DNA of 64,000 nucleotides, taken from assembly GCA_013399015.1 (NCBI GenBank), contig VWZX01010538.1, forward strand, positions 124,001 through 188,000, read 5' to 3'. This DNA is from Galbula dea. Its lineage: Eukaryota > Chordata > Aves > Piciformes > Galbulidae. Under the pieces are notes generated by a model. That model had not been told where the DNA came from. It searched no databases and saw only the letters and a program-made list of their open reading frames with translations. The translations under genes were made by a program, and so were the position numbers. Shown here in pieces: positions 1 to 12,000 of the stretch (its first letter is position 1; every line of letters starts with the position of its first letter).

Positions 1-978
1 CAGCAGGAGCAGGTTATACAATAGCAGCATTGAGTCAGGAGTGTACTGCAGTCCTGAGAGTTTTGGCAGATCGAGGGCGTTATATATGTTGCAGAAATAG
101 TGCTGCTGTTCAGAGAACTAGACTGTTGGGCTTCCAGATACCTGTGAGAAATGGAGATTATTATTCCTGCGCACGTTCCAAAGATAGCCTTGAGATGGAG
201 AGAGCGCCCCTTTTGTAAAGGGAGAGTGGAAGAGGCGGTTATTCTGCAGTAAGGAGTGTTCTGAGGTTCCCAAACCACTTCCCAGTAGAAATAATGGGGA
301 AACAGAACACTGCTTTGTATCAAAGGAACAGCTACAAGTTTATGGGAGAGGTTCTGTGACATGGTAGATGCAGTAGAGTGAACTGTCTGCTTGTGTATGA
401 TGAATGCCTTTTAAAAATAAGCTTTGCAATAAGAAATGCAATTGGACTCTTCCCAGAAAGACGAGCTACTGTCTTTAGGTTTTGATGATTTTGAACATGA
501 ATAGAAATTCAAAATGTGTCATGGAAACATAGTTATTGAATTTACATTAGTGGGATGTAGCCTTCTGTTGAGATGATTTGTGGCTTCAGATTTAGTTTAG
601 AAAGCAAATGATGAACAGAGCTGTTAAACTGCGTGGCTTAAATAATGGGAAAGATTAAGGTATACAATTATGATTTTTGTTGCTTAAGTTCTTATTTGTA
701 TGTTATACCCTGTTTGAGGGCAAAGATGTTTGTAACTTCTCTAGCCAGAGCTTCCTAAAGGAGGTGGCTTTCAAATGGAGGATTTCCTGGAGCACAAAAA
801 GATGGGTTTCAGAGTAGGAGTTCTGACTTCAAAAACTGTAGACTGTGGGTCTTTGAAATACGGGAAAAAAATAGGAACATATGAAATAATTTGTCGTCTG
901 ATCACTCAAAGGAGGTTGTGTTTTCATCTTTCTGAAATAAGTTGAAGTTATAACTGTTCCTTTTCTTCTCAATTGTAG
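1..978 (+). other. TBC1D12: TBC1D12 intron (partial)
   Basis: This is intronic sequence upstream of the first TBC1D12 exon visible in the window. It ends in a pyrimidine-rich tract and the acceptor AATTGTAG at 971-978. I find no exon matching the TBC domain in either strand and no recognisable repeat. Short open frames here have no protein resemblance and are ignored. Confidence 0.75.
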
Positions 979-1538
979 GATTTTTACACTCTACAGCAAG
1001 TCATTACCACTTGATCTGGCCTGTCGTGTCTGGGACGTTTTCTGCAGAGATGGAGAAGAATTTCTCTTTAGGACAGGGTTAGGAATCCTTCGGTTATATG
1101 AAGATATTCTTTTACAGATGGACTTTATTCATATAGCACAGTTTCTAACAAAACTTCCAGAAGACATTACATCAGAAAAGCTTTTTAGTTGTATTGCAGC
1201 TATTCAGATGCAGAATAGTAACAAAAAATGGGCACAGGTGAGTTTCTTGGAGATACATATATTAAAATGCACATGTCAGCGTGTGAGTATATGGGGCACA
1301 TCTCTTAGTGACTACTTTATGCTGCATGTCTGAATTCTGAGCAGTGAGCACTTCCTTTCTAGTGTCTCATTGTAGAAATTAATCTCTATGCTAAGATTGT
1401 GGTGGTTAATACTGATGATTTTTATAAGACTGGCTTTTTATATATTCATTAAATAATTTACTTTTCCAGGTGTTTGCCTCACTGATGAAGGACAATAAAG
1501 AAGGGGACAAGAACCATAGCCCAGCACTGAAAAGCTAA
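979..1538 (+). CDS. TBC1D12: TBC1D12, last two coding exons (C-terminal end of the Rab-GAP TBC domain)
   Basis: Exons at 979-1237 and 1470-1538 (intron 1238-1469, GTGAGT...CCAG). Position 979 is the last base of a split codon; the intron falls on a codon boundary and translation stops at TAA 1536-1538. The roughly 108 residues read through the end of a TBC domain (LACRVWDVFCRDGEEFLF, LRLYEDILLQMDFI) and finish with KEGDKNHSPALKS. TBC-domain proteins are Rab GTPase-activating proteins or Rab-binding relatives; TBC1D12 is associated with recycling endosomes and is the close paralogue of TBC1D14. The choice of TBC1D12 over TBC1D14 rests on KLPEDITSEKLF and the GDKN-SPALKS terminus as I remember them, and on the NOC3L/PLCE1 neighbours. 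The catalytic Arg and Gln fingers lie in exons upstream of the window. Confidence 0.9.
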
Positions 1539-2745
1539 TTGTCGTAATGTTGAGATCAGTTGAGAATGTGGAAAACCACTCGATGACAAAGGAGTTTTCA
1601 CATCGTGTCTATGTGGAAAAGCACTATAGAGAATGTGAAAAGGAGAGAAGAAAAAAAGACAGCTCTCAGTGAAGTAATGAACTGATGAAGTCTTCACCCT
1701 TTTGCCAGTATTAGCTTTTATTGTGGGAAGATTTGTTTTCACAGAGAATACTAAAACCTATGAAACTGAGAAGTGGGAGAGTTCATGTTTCATACTTCAA
1801 AAGAATCAGCTCAATGCAATAAACATTTGTAATAACTTCTGTTGGTACTTTAAAAAAACGATTTTGAGGCATAACCTTTTTTACAAATACCATAAAGTCA
1901 CTTTTTTGGGGGAAGAGGGAAATGCTAAATTTTAAGGCCCCAAAACTGCTATCCAAACCAAATGCTTTGGTACAAATATTACCTCCAAAAGTAACTATTT
2001 GAAAGTATTGAGGACCAAATAAGGTTGTTTGGCATGTTTATGTGCGAGATGGTTAAAATTTGGGAAGGGATATTGTCTTATTTACTTGAGTTTTTTTAAG
2101 TTGTAGCTTCATTCTTCAGTCTGGGCAAATGTAATTAACTCAGGAACTGTGGAAGTATTGTACCCAAACCTGTCCGAGCAAAAATAATCTGAATTTTAAA
2201 CAATGGTGAGATCAGGGCTATTATTTTCTGGGTGTGTACCTATCAATGTGAGTGGTTGTTAAGCATTTGCTTTCGTGTATTAGTTGTGCAGCTTATAAAA
2301 AATTAAGGAGGTATTCTGTGAATGGGTTTTGCCACCAGAAGTTTTGTTTTGTAGAGCCGTTTCCCACTAAGAAATATTTGTATGTAATGGTGAACACTAG
2401 AAATTGACAAAGCTATCTGCAGACGGTGTTTTCAAAGGAGCAGCCACTTTTAACACTTTGGAATAATGCAGACACAGAATTGTTTTTGAAACTGTTTTTT
2501 ATTAGTGTGCAATACTGAAATCTAAAAAGCATCTGGTTTAGTGATACTTAATTCTTTAACATCTTCTACTATGACCTTATGTCTCACAATTAAATGTGTC
2601 ATGGCAGATATTTTCAAACACTTCCTATTCTTGAAGATGCTGTACAACAACTTGTGATTGTAGGGGATGGAAATTTAAGATAGATAACACTGCAGGTGAG
2701 GTACACTTGCACTCTCTTGGTCCATTTTTGCTAATATTTAATGTA

Positions 2746-2751
2746 AATAAA
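2746..2751 (+). terminator. TBC1D12: candidate proximal poly(A) signal, TBC1D12
   Basis: A canonical AATAAA about 1.2 kb after the stop codon, overlapping the Pumilio-type TGTAAATA that begins at 2742. It could produce a shorter 3' UTR isoform. Confidence 0.4.
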
Positions 2752-3137
2752 TTACTTACATGTGGGTTTTTGTAACTGGTCCCTCTGTGGAAATCAAGTC
2801 AAAATTGCCATTATGTATTTTTAAGTGCAGGAGGCTTCCAGTTGTCTGGTGTTTAAAAGCAGAGTCTACATAATCGGGGTAAAGATTTAGTGTGGTGTTA
2901 CTTACATTGCTCTCTGGTTTAAAAAATACATATATGCTACTTACAACATTACAGTTTGAAATGTAAATGTCAGATTTTTCTTAACTTATGTATTCACGAC
3001 TTTAATTGGATCCAATTTGTCTTATATTTTTGTGTTATCTTGTACAGTTTTCTTACTTTTCAACTATAAATCTGTATATAACTGTAAATAGAAGGATCAA
3101 GCCTTCCTTTAAGACCACTAGTAACATTTCCTGTGTA

Positions 3138-3143
3138 AATAAA
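3138..3143 (+). terminator. TBC1D12: candidate distal poly(A) signal, TBC1D12
   Basis: AATAAA inside TGTAAATAAAAC, followed within 30 bases by a GU-rich tract (GATGTGGTTCTTTTC). It is the last good signal before the NOC3L CpG island, so it is the best candidate for the main 3' end. Confidence 0.6.
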
Positions 3144-3449
3144 ACTTATAGCAGATGTGGTTCTTTTCAATTCCTTTATACCTTGCTGCTAAGTAGGGCA
3201 AGAGAATCCCTCAGGCGTAGTGAGGAAAACTGAGCTGGATACTCCACGGGCTAACCACACACTTGCCACCTGGCTTTCTTGCCTGCCTGAGGCGCTAAGG
3301 TGAAGGGCAGTGGAGTATGATTTGAGGTTAGCTTTGTTCTTTTAGAGGTTCGAGGGTGAGCTCGGAGGCTGATACTCTGCTCCCAAAAGGAGTGTGCGGG
3401 GCAGAAGGTAGGGCATTAAAGCAAGATTCATTAATTTATGTTTCCCCCA

Positions 3450-4000
3450 CTCCCCCCCCTCCTCTCTGTCCCTCAGCAGTAACTGCCGCCCCGCGGACCG
3501 CAGGCAGCTCGGCCTCTGCCGCCAGGGGCCGCTGTGGCTTCGGCCGTTTGGGGCGGGGGAGGCCTCGGCTCGGCTCCGCCCATGTCCGGTGCTTCCGCTG
3601 CCCGTCGGTGGCACGGCATGCGCTGCGAGCCGCCGCCATGAAGCCGGTAGGACCCTGCGGGGAGGGGAAGGAGGGCGCTACGGGCGTGGGCGGGTCGGGG
3701 GAGCGGTTCCCGGGCTTCCCGCTGCCCCGTGTGCTGCTTCGTGCCTGGCGGCCTGGCCCGCCCGACGGTGCGGGGCGGGGGAGCGGCCTCTGGGCCTCGG
3801 TGTTGGCTCCTTCGGAAGGGGCTGCTTTCTGGTGCTGACCTCGCCAGTCAGCACAGTCTGGTGCTGCCTCGGCCGGGGGGCTGTAGGAAACGGCAAAGCT
3901 CCGGGCGCTGGGGAGCGGGTGGTAAAATGCGGCGTCCCTAGAACGGGTAGCAGCCCGACCCCTCAGCGTCCAGCTCCTGGCAAAATTCAGGTTCGTCTCT
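3450..4000 (+). promoter_or_regulatory. NOC3L: CpG island / NOC3L promoter and first exon
   Basis: An abrupt change from AT-rich DNA to a GC- and CpG-dense block of roughly 500 bases. It contains a GC box (GGGGCGGGG, 3550-3558), a CTTCCG ETS-like core near 3594, and the NOC3L ATG at 3638 in a strong Kozak context (GCCGCCGCCATGA). No TATA box is evident, as expected of a housekeeping promoter. Open frames of 140-160 codons here come from stop-poor GC-rich sequence, not from a gene. A second gene promoter facing left is possible but no leftward gene starts here. Confidence 0.8.
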
Positions 4001-7000
4001 CGCCCTTCTAAGGTGGTTTTGCCAAAGCTAAGGCACGGAAGAAGGGAATCGCTCCTGTTTGTTATACTGAAGAGCGTGGGGTCGAGCTTTAACAGAGAAC
4101 AGGATAGTCTTCAGCGCGTCCTGTTCACTCGCGCTCAGTCTGTGAGGTGATACCAGAAGAGCAAAAGGAGAGTCCGAACTGACTTCTAGGTGGATGCATT
4201 GTTCTCTGTAGCTGTTCTAGCGTAGTGTTGTGTACACAACGTAAGGACAAGTGTCAGTGTTTCTTCTGTCTTTTCAGTGCTTTCCCGATAGTAGAACTGT
4301 AAAGGGAAGGTAAAGGTGAGCTGACAAAAATTCCAGATTCGAGGAACCCCACACTGGTCCAGCCCCTTGTCCACTTTTTAAAGGGACTCATCTACCCTTA
4401 CCAAGATATATTAGCCCATTTTCTGTGCTTAGCCCTTGTCTTCCCCTGTCCCTCAGTAGGTAAGCTGTGCTGTGTCTTTTTTTGTCCTCAACGCTCTTGG
4501 GAGTGTTTTGCAGTTTTGGCACAGGGTGCCTGTATTGATCTGCACCTGTGGGCTTTTCCTGAGTTCTCTTCCTCTGGTCACTGTGGTTCCCTGAGCTTTG
4601 GTACCTGTAACCCACCTGAACACGGTTTCTGCTGCTGTTCTGAGCCTTGCAGTGGATAGCCTTGTCTCATCCATGCAGCTACTACTAGTCGTGGAGGATT
4701 TGGGGCAGGAGAGAACCAAGGCTCAGCATGGGGAAGTGTGTTGCAGGAGGACATTTGCCGGGGCTGTGGCCTTGTGCCGGTATCTTAAGGTACTCTAAGG
4801 TACCCTGGATCTTACCTTGTGTTGGGGAATAACGGCATCCTGAAGAGGGGAGACAGAGTGCTTGGGAGCGAGCACACAGGGCAGAGCTGTGCCCTAACAG
4901 TCTGTTCACAGTACTTGGAATGTTCTTGTGTCTAAAAGTGATGGATGTAGGATTTAATAAAAGTTATCGAATGTTTCTGTAAAACATTCTTTGCTGGTTT
5001 GTCTTCTCAAAAATATTACACACTTGGGTGAATTTGGAGCTAATTAGTTGTACTGTTTGGAAGAAATACATTGTTCTGCTCTGGTTCAAATATAAACTTT
5101 AATGAGATATGAAACAGGGAAATAATTCCCAGAAGCTATGGACATGTCAGTTACTTGTAGTTTTCTGTTTGTTTCCTAGAGAAAAAATACAAAACGTGTT
5201 CCAAGCTTTCGAAAGTTACTGAGAACTAGTAAGATAAAGCTTGACAACAAATTAAAGAATAAACAGTACAAGCAGCAGAGTGCTGCTAAGAAGTATCGAA
5301 AAGAACAGAAGAAGCTCAGGGAGGCGGTCAGAGATGCAATCTCTAGAAAACCTTTTCCATTGGAAGAATGCAAGAAAAAACAAGTTGGTAAGTGTTTGTG
5401 CAGAGTTATTCTTTTAAGTGAGAAGGAGGAAGGTTACTAAATATCCTGCTGCTTTGTCTTATAAAATTATGTCAAAACAACATTTCATTTTCTGTATACA
5501 AATAATCTTGGATCGTGTTTAAAGGAAAGAAAGGGAGAGTTACAAAGGACACAAAATGTAGCCATTTTAGCAGCAAGATCTCACAGCTGGAGATGGTAAA
5601 AATTTTTTGCTCTGGTCATTACTGGGTATCACGATAAAGGAGCAGTTTGCTGGGATAACACAAACCACATGCGTGAAGGTTGATGAGCTCTAGGTTGAAG
5701 TAAGGCGTAAAATGGTCTCATATATAAGCGTCTTTAGGTTTTTGAGTTTGAATATATGTACAGAATCATAACCTATACACAACATCTTCTAAAATAGCTG
5801 AAAAATGTGAAGAAGAGGAGGAAGATGTTGCACTTCCACTGGACATGATGGATGAAGATGACTTAAAATTAATGGAAGATTTGGCTCAAAAAGCATCCTT
5901 TTTAACCAGAGATCTGTCTTCTAAGTGAGTGTTGTTGTGATGCCTACTTTTTGTACTAATTCAGCTTTGTGTGGTTAATATGTAATTAACGTGTAATGCC
6001 TATATCAGGAGGTCACTTTCAGTCTGATATCAGTTTCTTTGCTGTTCCACTTTAGGGTTTCCTTGTTGTCAGTACATTCAATATTAGCATATTGATGTGT
6101 ATCAGTACATTCACCTGCTCTGTCTCCCCATCAGGATGTGTTTCTGCACAGTGTTCCTTCCTCTGAGGTCTCTGGCTGTGAGAAGAGTAGCATTCTTCAA
6201 ACCAAAAGTAGTGCTTTAATCTGTATGCAGAGTCTTTTTTTCCTAGGTAGAGTAGTATTCAAGATGTTCCATGGACTTAAGGCCACTGTATTTCTATACT
6301 GCGTTGTAAATTGCAAGAGAAGTGAGCCAGCAAAACTGCAGTTCTGGAAGCCATGTCTGTAAAGAAATGCAACGCCAAAACATTAATGCAAAAATCAGTT
6401 ACCAGTTTTCTGGAGCAAGGTGTTAGGTAGAGTTCACAATGAAATACATAGAAGATACTCCTCCTTGTAGAATTGTAAGTTTTACAAATACCCTTCTACA
6501 GAGTGTTATGCTTACGTGATTGTTTGAAAATCTTAACTTGCCTTTTTTGATTAATGTGAAAAGACTGTATGCCTAATTGCTGTAGAGTGGCTTTAATTTT
6601 CCCTGTAAACTTCAGTTTTCTTTAGTTCTGGAGCAGTTATTTCAGACCAAAAGTTGAATTGAGCAAATAGCATTTTTTTATTGTTTTCAAGAATCTTAGA
6701 ATACCAGCTTGGAAGAGACCTTAAGGATCATCTGGTCTAGTGGTTAGGATCTGGCGCCTTCACCATCGAGGCCCGGGTTCGATTCCCGTTTAGGGAAGAA
6801 TCCTGCTGTGGTGGGGGGTTTGAACTAGATGATCTTTTGAGGTCCCTTCCAACCCCTGATATTCTGTGATTCTATGAACCTTTCTTGGCAAAAGCACAGT
6901 CATGTTACATAAGATGGCCCACACCCTGTCCAACTGAATCTTAAAAGCAGCCAACGTTGAGGACTTCACCACTTCCTTAGGAAGATTATTCCAATGATTG

Positions 7001-9028
7001 TTTTCATAGTGGAAAGTTCTCCTCCTGTGAGGATCAATCAGAATCTCCCCAGGAGTAACTTGTACCCAGTACTCCTTGTCTATTCCACCTGACTCCTTGT
7101 AAAAATGGAGTCTCCAATCTTCTTTGTAGCCGCCCTTTAAATACTGGAATGTGGTGATGAGGTCTTCCCTAAGCTGCCTTTTCTCAAGTCTGAACAAACC
7201 CAAGTCCCTCTGCATTTCCTCATGTCAGGCTTCACAGTCCTTTGATCATCAAAGAGAGTATTTCTTCTAGGTTTTTGGTTTGGTTTGGTTTGGTTGTGTT
7301 TGCAAGTTGCAGTACAAATTAATTTGTTATGCTGATTATAGTTAATAATTTAGTCTAAGGAAAGTAGTAAGTGGCTTTTTATTTCCAAAGTTGCTGTTGT
7401 GCTGTGCTCTGCTGTATCACATTGCAAGCTCTTGAATTAAAAGAATTTTACTTGAAGAGTTCCTCTCCCCTCAAACTATCTGGGTGTCACATAAGTTTAA
7501 AATCTTTCAAAACTCAGAATTTTTGTATGTATTTTTATTAAGTGCATTTTGCAAGTGCTATTCTATTGTGTCATGCATACATTACGACAAGACATTTTTA
7601 GAATGGTGGGAAAACACAATGGAAGTAGTTGCTCTTTTACCTGTTTTACAATTGCAAGCTTTTAGCTCCTTCATAATCTTAACTTGAACTCCACAATTTT
7701 GTCTTTAATCTGATCAGCTACAGCCAGTCTTAAGAACTTGTCAAATATTACCTCATTTATAAATTATGTGTTCATATTAGCACAGGCTAAGTACTCCTAT
7801 TCAAATATATTTATGGGAGAAGTGCCGTTTCAGAACCCATCAGCTAGTACTAGGGTTTCCAGATATCTGGTACGACTCAGAATTTCCTGTATTTTCACAG
7901 CAGCTGTATTTTCTTTGTGCTCAAGAGATCAGCAACTGGCTTGTAGAATTCCTGTACTTGTTGAGTAGGATTTGAGTACACAGGGACAGCAAGGCTGAGG
8001 CCGGAGCAGTGTCCTTACAATGCCTACACAGGGTAATTGTGTTGTGTCTGCAGGGTATCTGGGTAAACTCTGGGGTGTAAAACTAAGTGTGTTTTACTTT
8101 CTGAATCCTAGTAGTCTCTGAGCCTGAAGCTTTCAGAGTTCTTCAGATGTCCATAGTTGAAAGTCTGCTCCTTACTACAACAAAAGTACCGTTCCTGTTA
8201 TAAGACAGACCATGTGGCTTCAACAATGTGATTTTTTTGTCCCTGGCTTTTAATTTTTTAACAAGATAAACAGATAACACATTTCGTTTATAGTACAGGC
8301 AGACTATGGTCTGGTAAATTTAAAATCAGCACAAGCATTTTGCATGTGTGTGTGTGTTGACACTCCTAGGCTAGCATTTCAAAATGTACAAAATTAGCTG
8401 ACCTGGCAGATTAACTAGATCTCATTTTGTCGTTGCTTATTTCACATTTAGTTTCCTATGAAAAGGAGATTGGAAGCATTATATTGTCCTAAATTCAAAA
8501 ATCCTATACAGGTCCACATTAACATTGTTTGATTGAGTGGTAACTGATGCTGTCAGTGGTGAACACATACAAATGTTCTGCTTAATAGGGTTAGCCATTG
8601 TTTGTTTTTCTGAAGTGCAAACACTTAATCCAGCTAGAATACTGTCATACATAATTCTTGTCTAATTGGGTGGCTTATTCATTTAGTTTGCCTTGTATTT
8701 TTCAGTGAACCTGTTCATGTCAAAAAACGAAAACATGAAAGTGTGATTGACAAATATGAGAAGGTGCCAAGACACATGCAGACTGAGCCAGAAAAAGAAC
8801 TCATCCATCTGCTCCCTATCAAAGACAAGAGTGGCATTATTCCTCAGACTATGGAAAAGCCAGGTTAGACACAGATTCTGGAATCAGTATAGTAGCCAAG
8901 GTGTATATAATTATTTTGAAATTCCGCAGTGTTTATTAAATGCTTGACACTAGATGCTCTTATTTTTGCAGTTCTCAATGCTGCACAGGATGAAGAAGAG
9001 GGTATGGAAGAAATGGAGGAAGCAGAGG
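3638..9028 (+). CDS. NOC3L: NOC3L exons 1-5: basic N terminus and acidic linker
   Basis: Exon 1 codes only M-K-P. Exon 2 (residues 4-72) is strongly basic, e.g. VPSFRKLLRTSKIKLDNK and KKYRKEQKKLREAV, and probably carries nucleolar localisation and RNA-binding charge. Exon 3 holds the acidic EEEEDVALPLDMMDEDD, exon 4 a bipartite-like KKRKHES plus the conserved ELIHLLPIKDKSGIIPQT, and exon 5 (19 residues) is almost all Asp/Glu/Met/Ala. Exon 5 ends GAGG before GTAATA. This half is less conserved than the rest but colinear with the human protein as I remember it. Confidence 0.9.
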
Positions 9029-12000
9029 GTAATAAACCATCATGTTTGTTTGTTGTTGTTGTTTGTTTTTGCAAATCACTGACACGTCTGATAAGTACCT
9101 TGCTTACAAACTAAGGAAGTTTGTAATTTAAGTGTATTTTGTTGAGGCTGTCTTTGAATATGTTTAGTACCATGTTGCCCCCAAAGCATAACTGTGATTG
9201 AGAACTTGCTTTCTTAGCTGTTAGGATCCGAGGACCTGAGAAACAGCTGGCTTCAGAATATATTTTTTAAATTATTTTGATTTTCACCTGAAACTGATAT
9301 TTTGCATGAAGTTCCTTACATTGATTGTGTTATCGTTGCTAGTGAGAAGAGAAATCTTGGTCTTACTTAAAGAATATATGCTGTGCTTCTAGTTTGATTA
9401 CTCCGAGATCATTTTGAAATGTGGTTCAAGACATAGACATGAGTAGGCTTTTCAGTGTATGTCTTTGTCTTTGAAATTTTGTACTTAAAACACAGAATAC
9501 CAGGCAATTCAGATTTCGATTTGCAGTTTGCTGTCCAGTTAAGAGTCATATTCAGGTAACAGTTGTAACTCTGCCATTTCTAAGTCATTATTCTCGAAAT
9601 ATAATCTGAAATTGAGGAATGACATACTTGTAGCAAAATAATACTCAGAAAACAAATAAAGCAATTGTATTTTTAAAAGAAAAAGTGAATGGTGAATAAT
9701 TTGCTGTGAATTGCAGAGCACTGCGTTTTCTTGGCACAGTTGGGGTCACATGTTGGGTTTAAATGTTCCCACTGTACTTAGGGAATACCATTTGCAGATG
9801 CAAAAACATTTGGTCCATTTATTTTTGCAACCATGAGATTTTGGAGTGGAGCAAAAATTAATCTTTGGGTTAATACAAGCTCTAAGAAGATCGTTCTTAA
9901 AGTTTATTTTACTGTGGGACTGCATGTATCACTCTTGCATGGGGTTATCGTGGTACCCGTCTGAAATGCAGTATCTAGAACTATAGTTTGAAATACAGTG
10001 TTTGTTAAGCCACTTCCCTAGTGACCCTCTTTTCTAACCCTTGTAACTTATGCTAGACTTTAATGAAGAACCCCTGCCTGTTCTCAGTCCTGAGGAAATG
10101 GCTGCTCAAAGGAGACAAAAGCTGCAGGAGAGGAAGATGCACATTGCTGCCTTAGCGTCTGCCATTCTCTCTGAGCCAGACAACAGCGTAGGTAGCATTT
10201 ACTTAAAGTGCATGTATGTGTGCCTGGGCTGTGCAGTAAGTCAGTGAGTAAAGATCTGAAGTGATCAAACAGTAGCAAAAGCAGAAAAATACATGGGTAG
10301 AACGAGGAAAAAAGTCAGTGTTTTATCACTTCTCAGGGGGTGGCAAACAGTGAAACTTCTGCTGTATGTTGGTACAAGGGATTTTAATCAGGTGAGGATG
10401 CAGGTGACTGAGTTTGCTCTGTTCAGGAGTAGTTTGTCCCTCTGAATACCTGTGGTTTTAGAAATAATACTGTCTGTTGTATTTCCTATCCCAACTGCCT
10501 TGTTCCTTAAGCATGACCCTTATTTAAACTCTGATTTGAGGCTTGTATTTGATACTTCTCAAATGTTTTGGAATATGCTAGTAATATTCTAGAATTCTGT
10601 GAAGTTTAGTAGTTTGACCATTCCCAAGAATCCCAGTTTTATTGGGATATCTAGCAGTTCTTGTTTCTTTACGCTGTGCTAAGTAGAGTCTGAGTAACTG
10701 CTGAATTAATGGCTTTCTCTTTCTAATATTTAAAAATGAGGCACATTTATTGTGGGAAACTTTTACTGAAATGTACATTGTGCTTGTATGTTGGTTTGTG
10801 GGTGATCTTCAGCTGGTTTTGTCTCTCTCTTTCCCTAATCAGATTAAAAAGTTGAAGGAGTTGCGCGCCATGTTGATGGAACAGGATCCTAATGTCGCTG
10901 TGATTGTTCGGAAGCTGGTCATGGTTTCTTTGATGGAGATATTCAAAGACATTGTGCCTTCTTACAAAATTCGGCCTCTTACTGAAGCAGAAAAGGCTAC
11001 CAAGGTGAAATACTGAATTTCTTTAGAGAGTATTGTGGGTAGCTCAGATTTTTTTAAGTTATGCCAAATACTAATACCATTGAACATGAATTCATAGTTT
11101 TGAGCAGAGGGGGACAAATGCATGAGTACATGTGGAAATCCTGAAACTGACACTTTCAGAGGAGAGGTCTTTGTTTTGAACCTTGAATTCTTCTGTACTT
11201 CCTTTAATAAGTAGGTGACATTCTGGTGGTAATGGAGGGAAAAAAATTTGTATTTGCAAGCAGTATACCAAACCTGTGTGGCTTTCATCATAAACATTGG
11301 ATTAAGATGGTGTTCTCTGTCACACTGAAGGGAACTAGAGATAAAGCAAATTACTCAAGATTGTCCTTAATGGACACATTTCTTTGAAATGTGAAATTTC
11401 TTTGAAATGTGTTCAGTAATTTGCTGAACAAATGCTGAGTAACTTGCTTTCTGGAGCTTGTTTTTAACCAGTTCTTTAGAAGGTTTCGTGAATATAGTAG
11501 TGCAATTTAGAGCCATGGCTTTAAAATAACATCTAGTTGAAAACTTCAGTCTCTATGAACGAAATAGGTATAGTTGGTAAAGGCCTTCTGAGCACAAGAT
11601 CATGTATAGAAATATGTGTAAACACTTTATTTTTTAATACAGTTCCAGGAATGTTTGTCTAAAAGAAAAAACTACTTAGGTATCTGATACTTGGTTTCGT
11701 TTTTTTTCCCACCATTGACTAATTTCAGGATTTAACTCTCCAATTAAAATTTCATTTGTACTATGTTTACAGGTTAAAAAAGAAACTCAGAAACTGAGAG
11801 AATTTGAAGAAGGCCTTGTGAGCCAGTATAAATTTTACTTGGAAAATCTGGAGCAAACAATTAAAGGTACAGTCAACACTGCCCATTTTCTGTAGTAAAT
11901 GCAGAATTGTTCGTGGCATCACAGTTTACCTCCTCTGACTGAGTGCTGTCTGCTGTCTTTTAAATAGTACTTGCATGAAGTATGCAGGAGGATACCTGCA

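Larger units (their letters stand above)
1539..3165 (+). other. TBC1D12: TBC1D12 3' UTR
   Basis: AT-rich non-coding sequence runs from the TBC1D12 stop to a probable poly(A) site about 20 bases after AATAAA at 3138-3143; a GU-rich stretch follows. There are four Pumilio-type UGUANAUA elements, at 2742-2749, 3073-3080, 3083-3090 and 3134-3141. The first and last overlap the two AATAAA hexamers. The end position is inferred from signals only. Confidence 0.65.

Noticed and set aside
3356..4011. Long overlapping ORFs on both strands around the NOC3L start (up to 160 codons)
   Set aside because: They arise from stop-poor CpG-island sequence, run across the NOC3L splice donor and have low-complexity Pro/Arg/Gly/Ala composition with no domain.
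6731..6797. A functional tRNA-Glu gene
   Set aside because: The 5' strand of the acceptor stem is absent, position 33 is C instead of T, the anticodon stem has a mismatch, and the sequence is fused to a CR1 tail within a CR1 copy.
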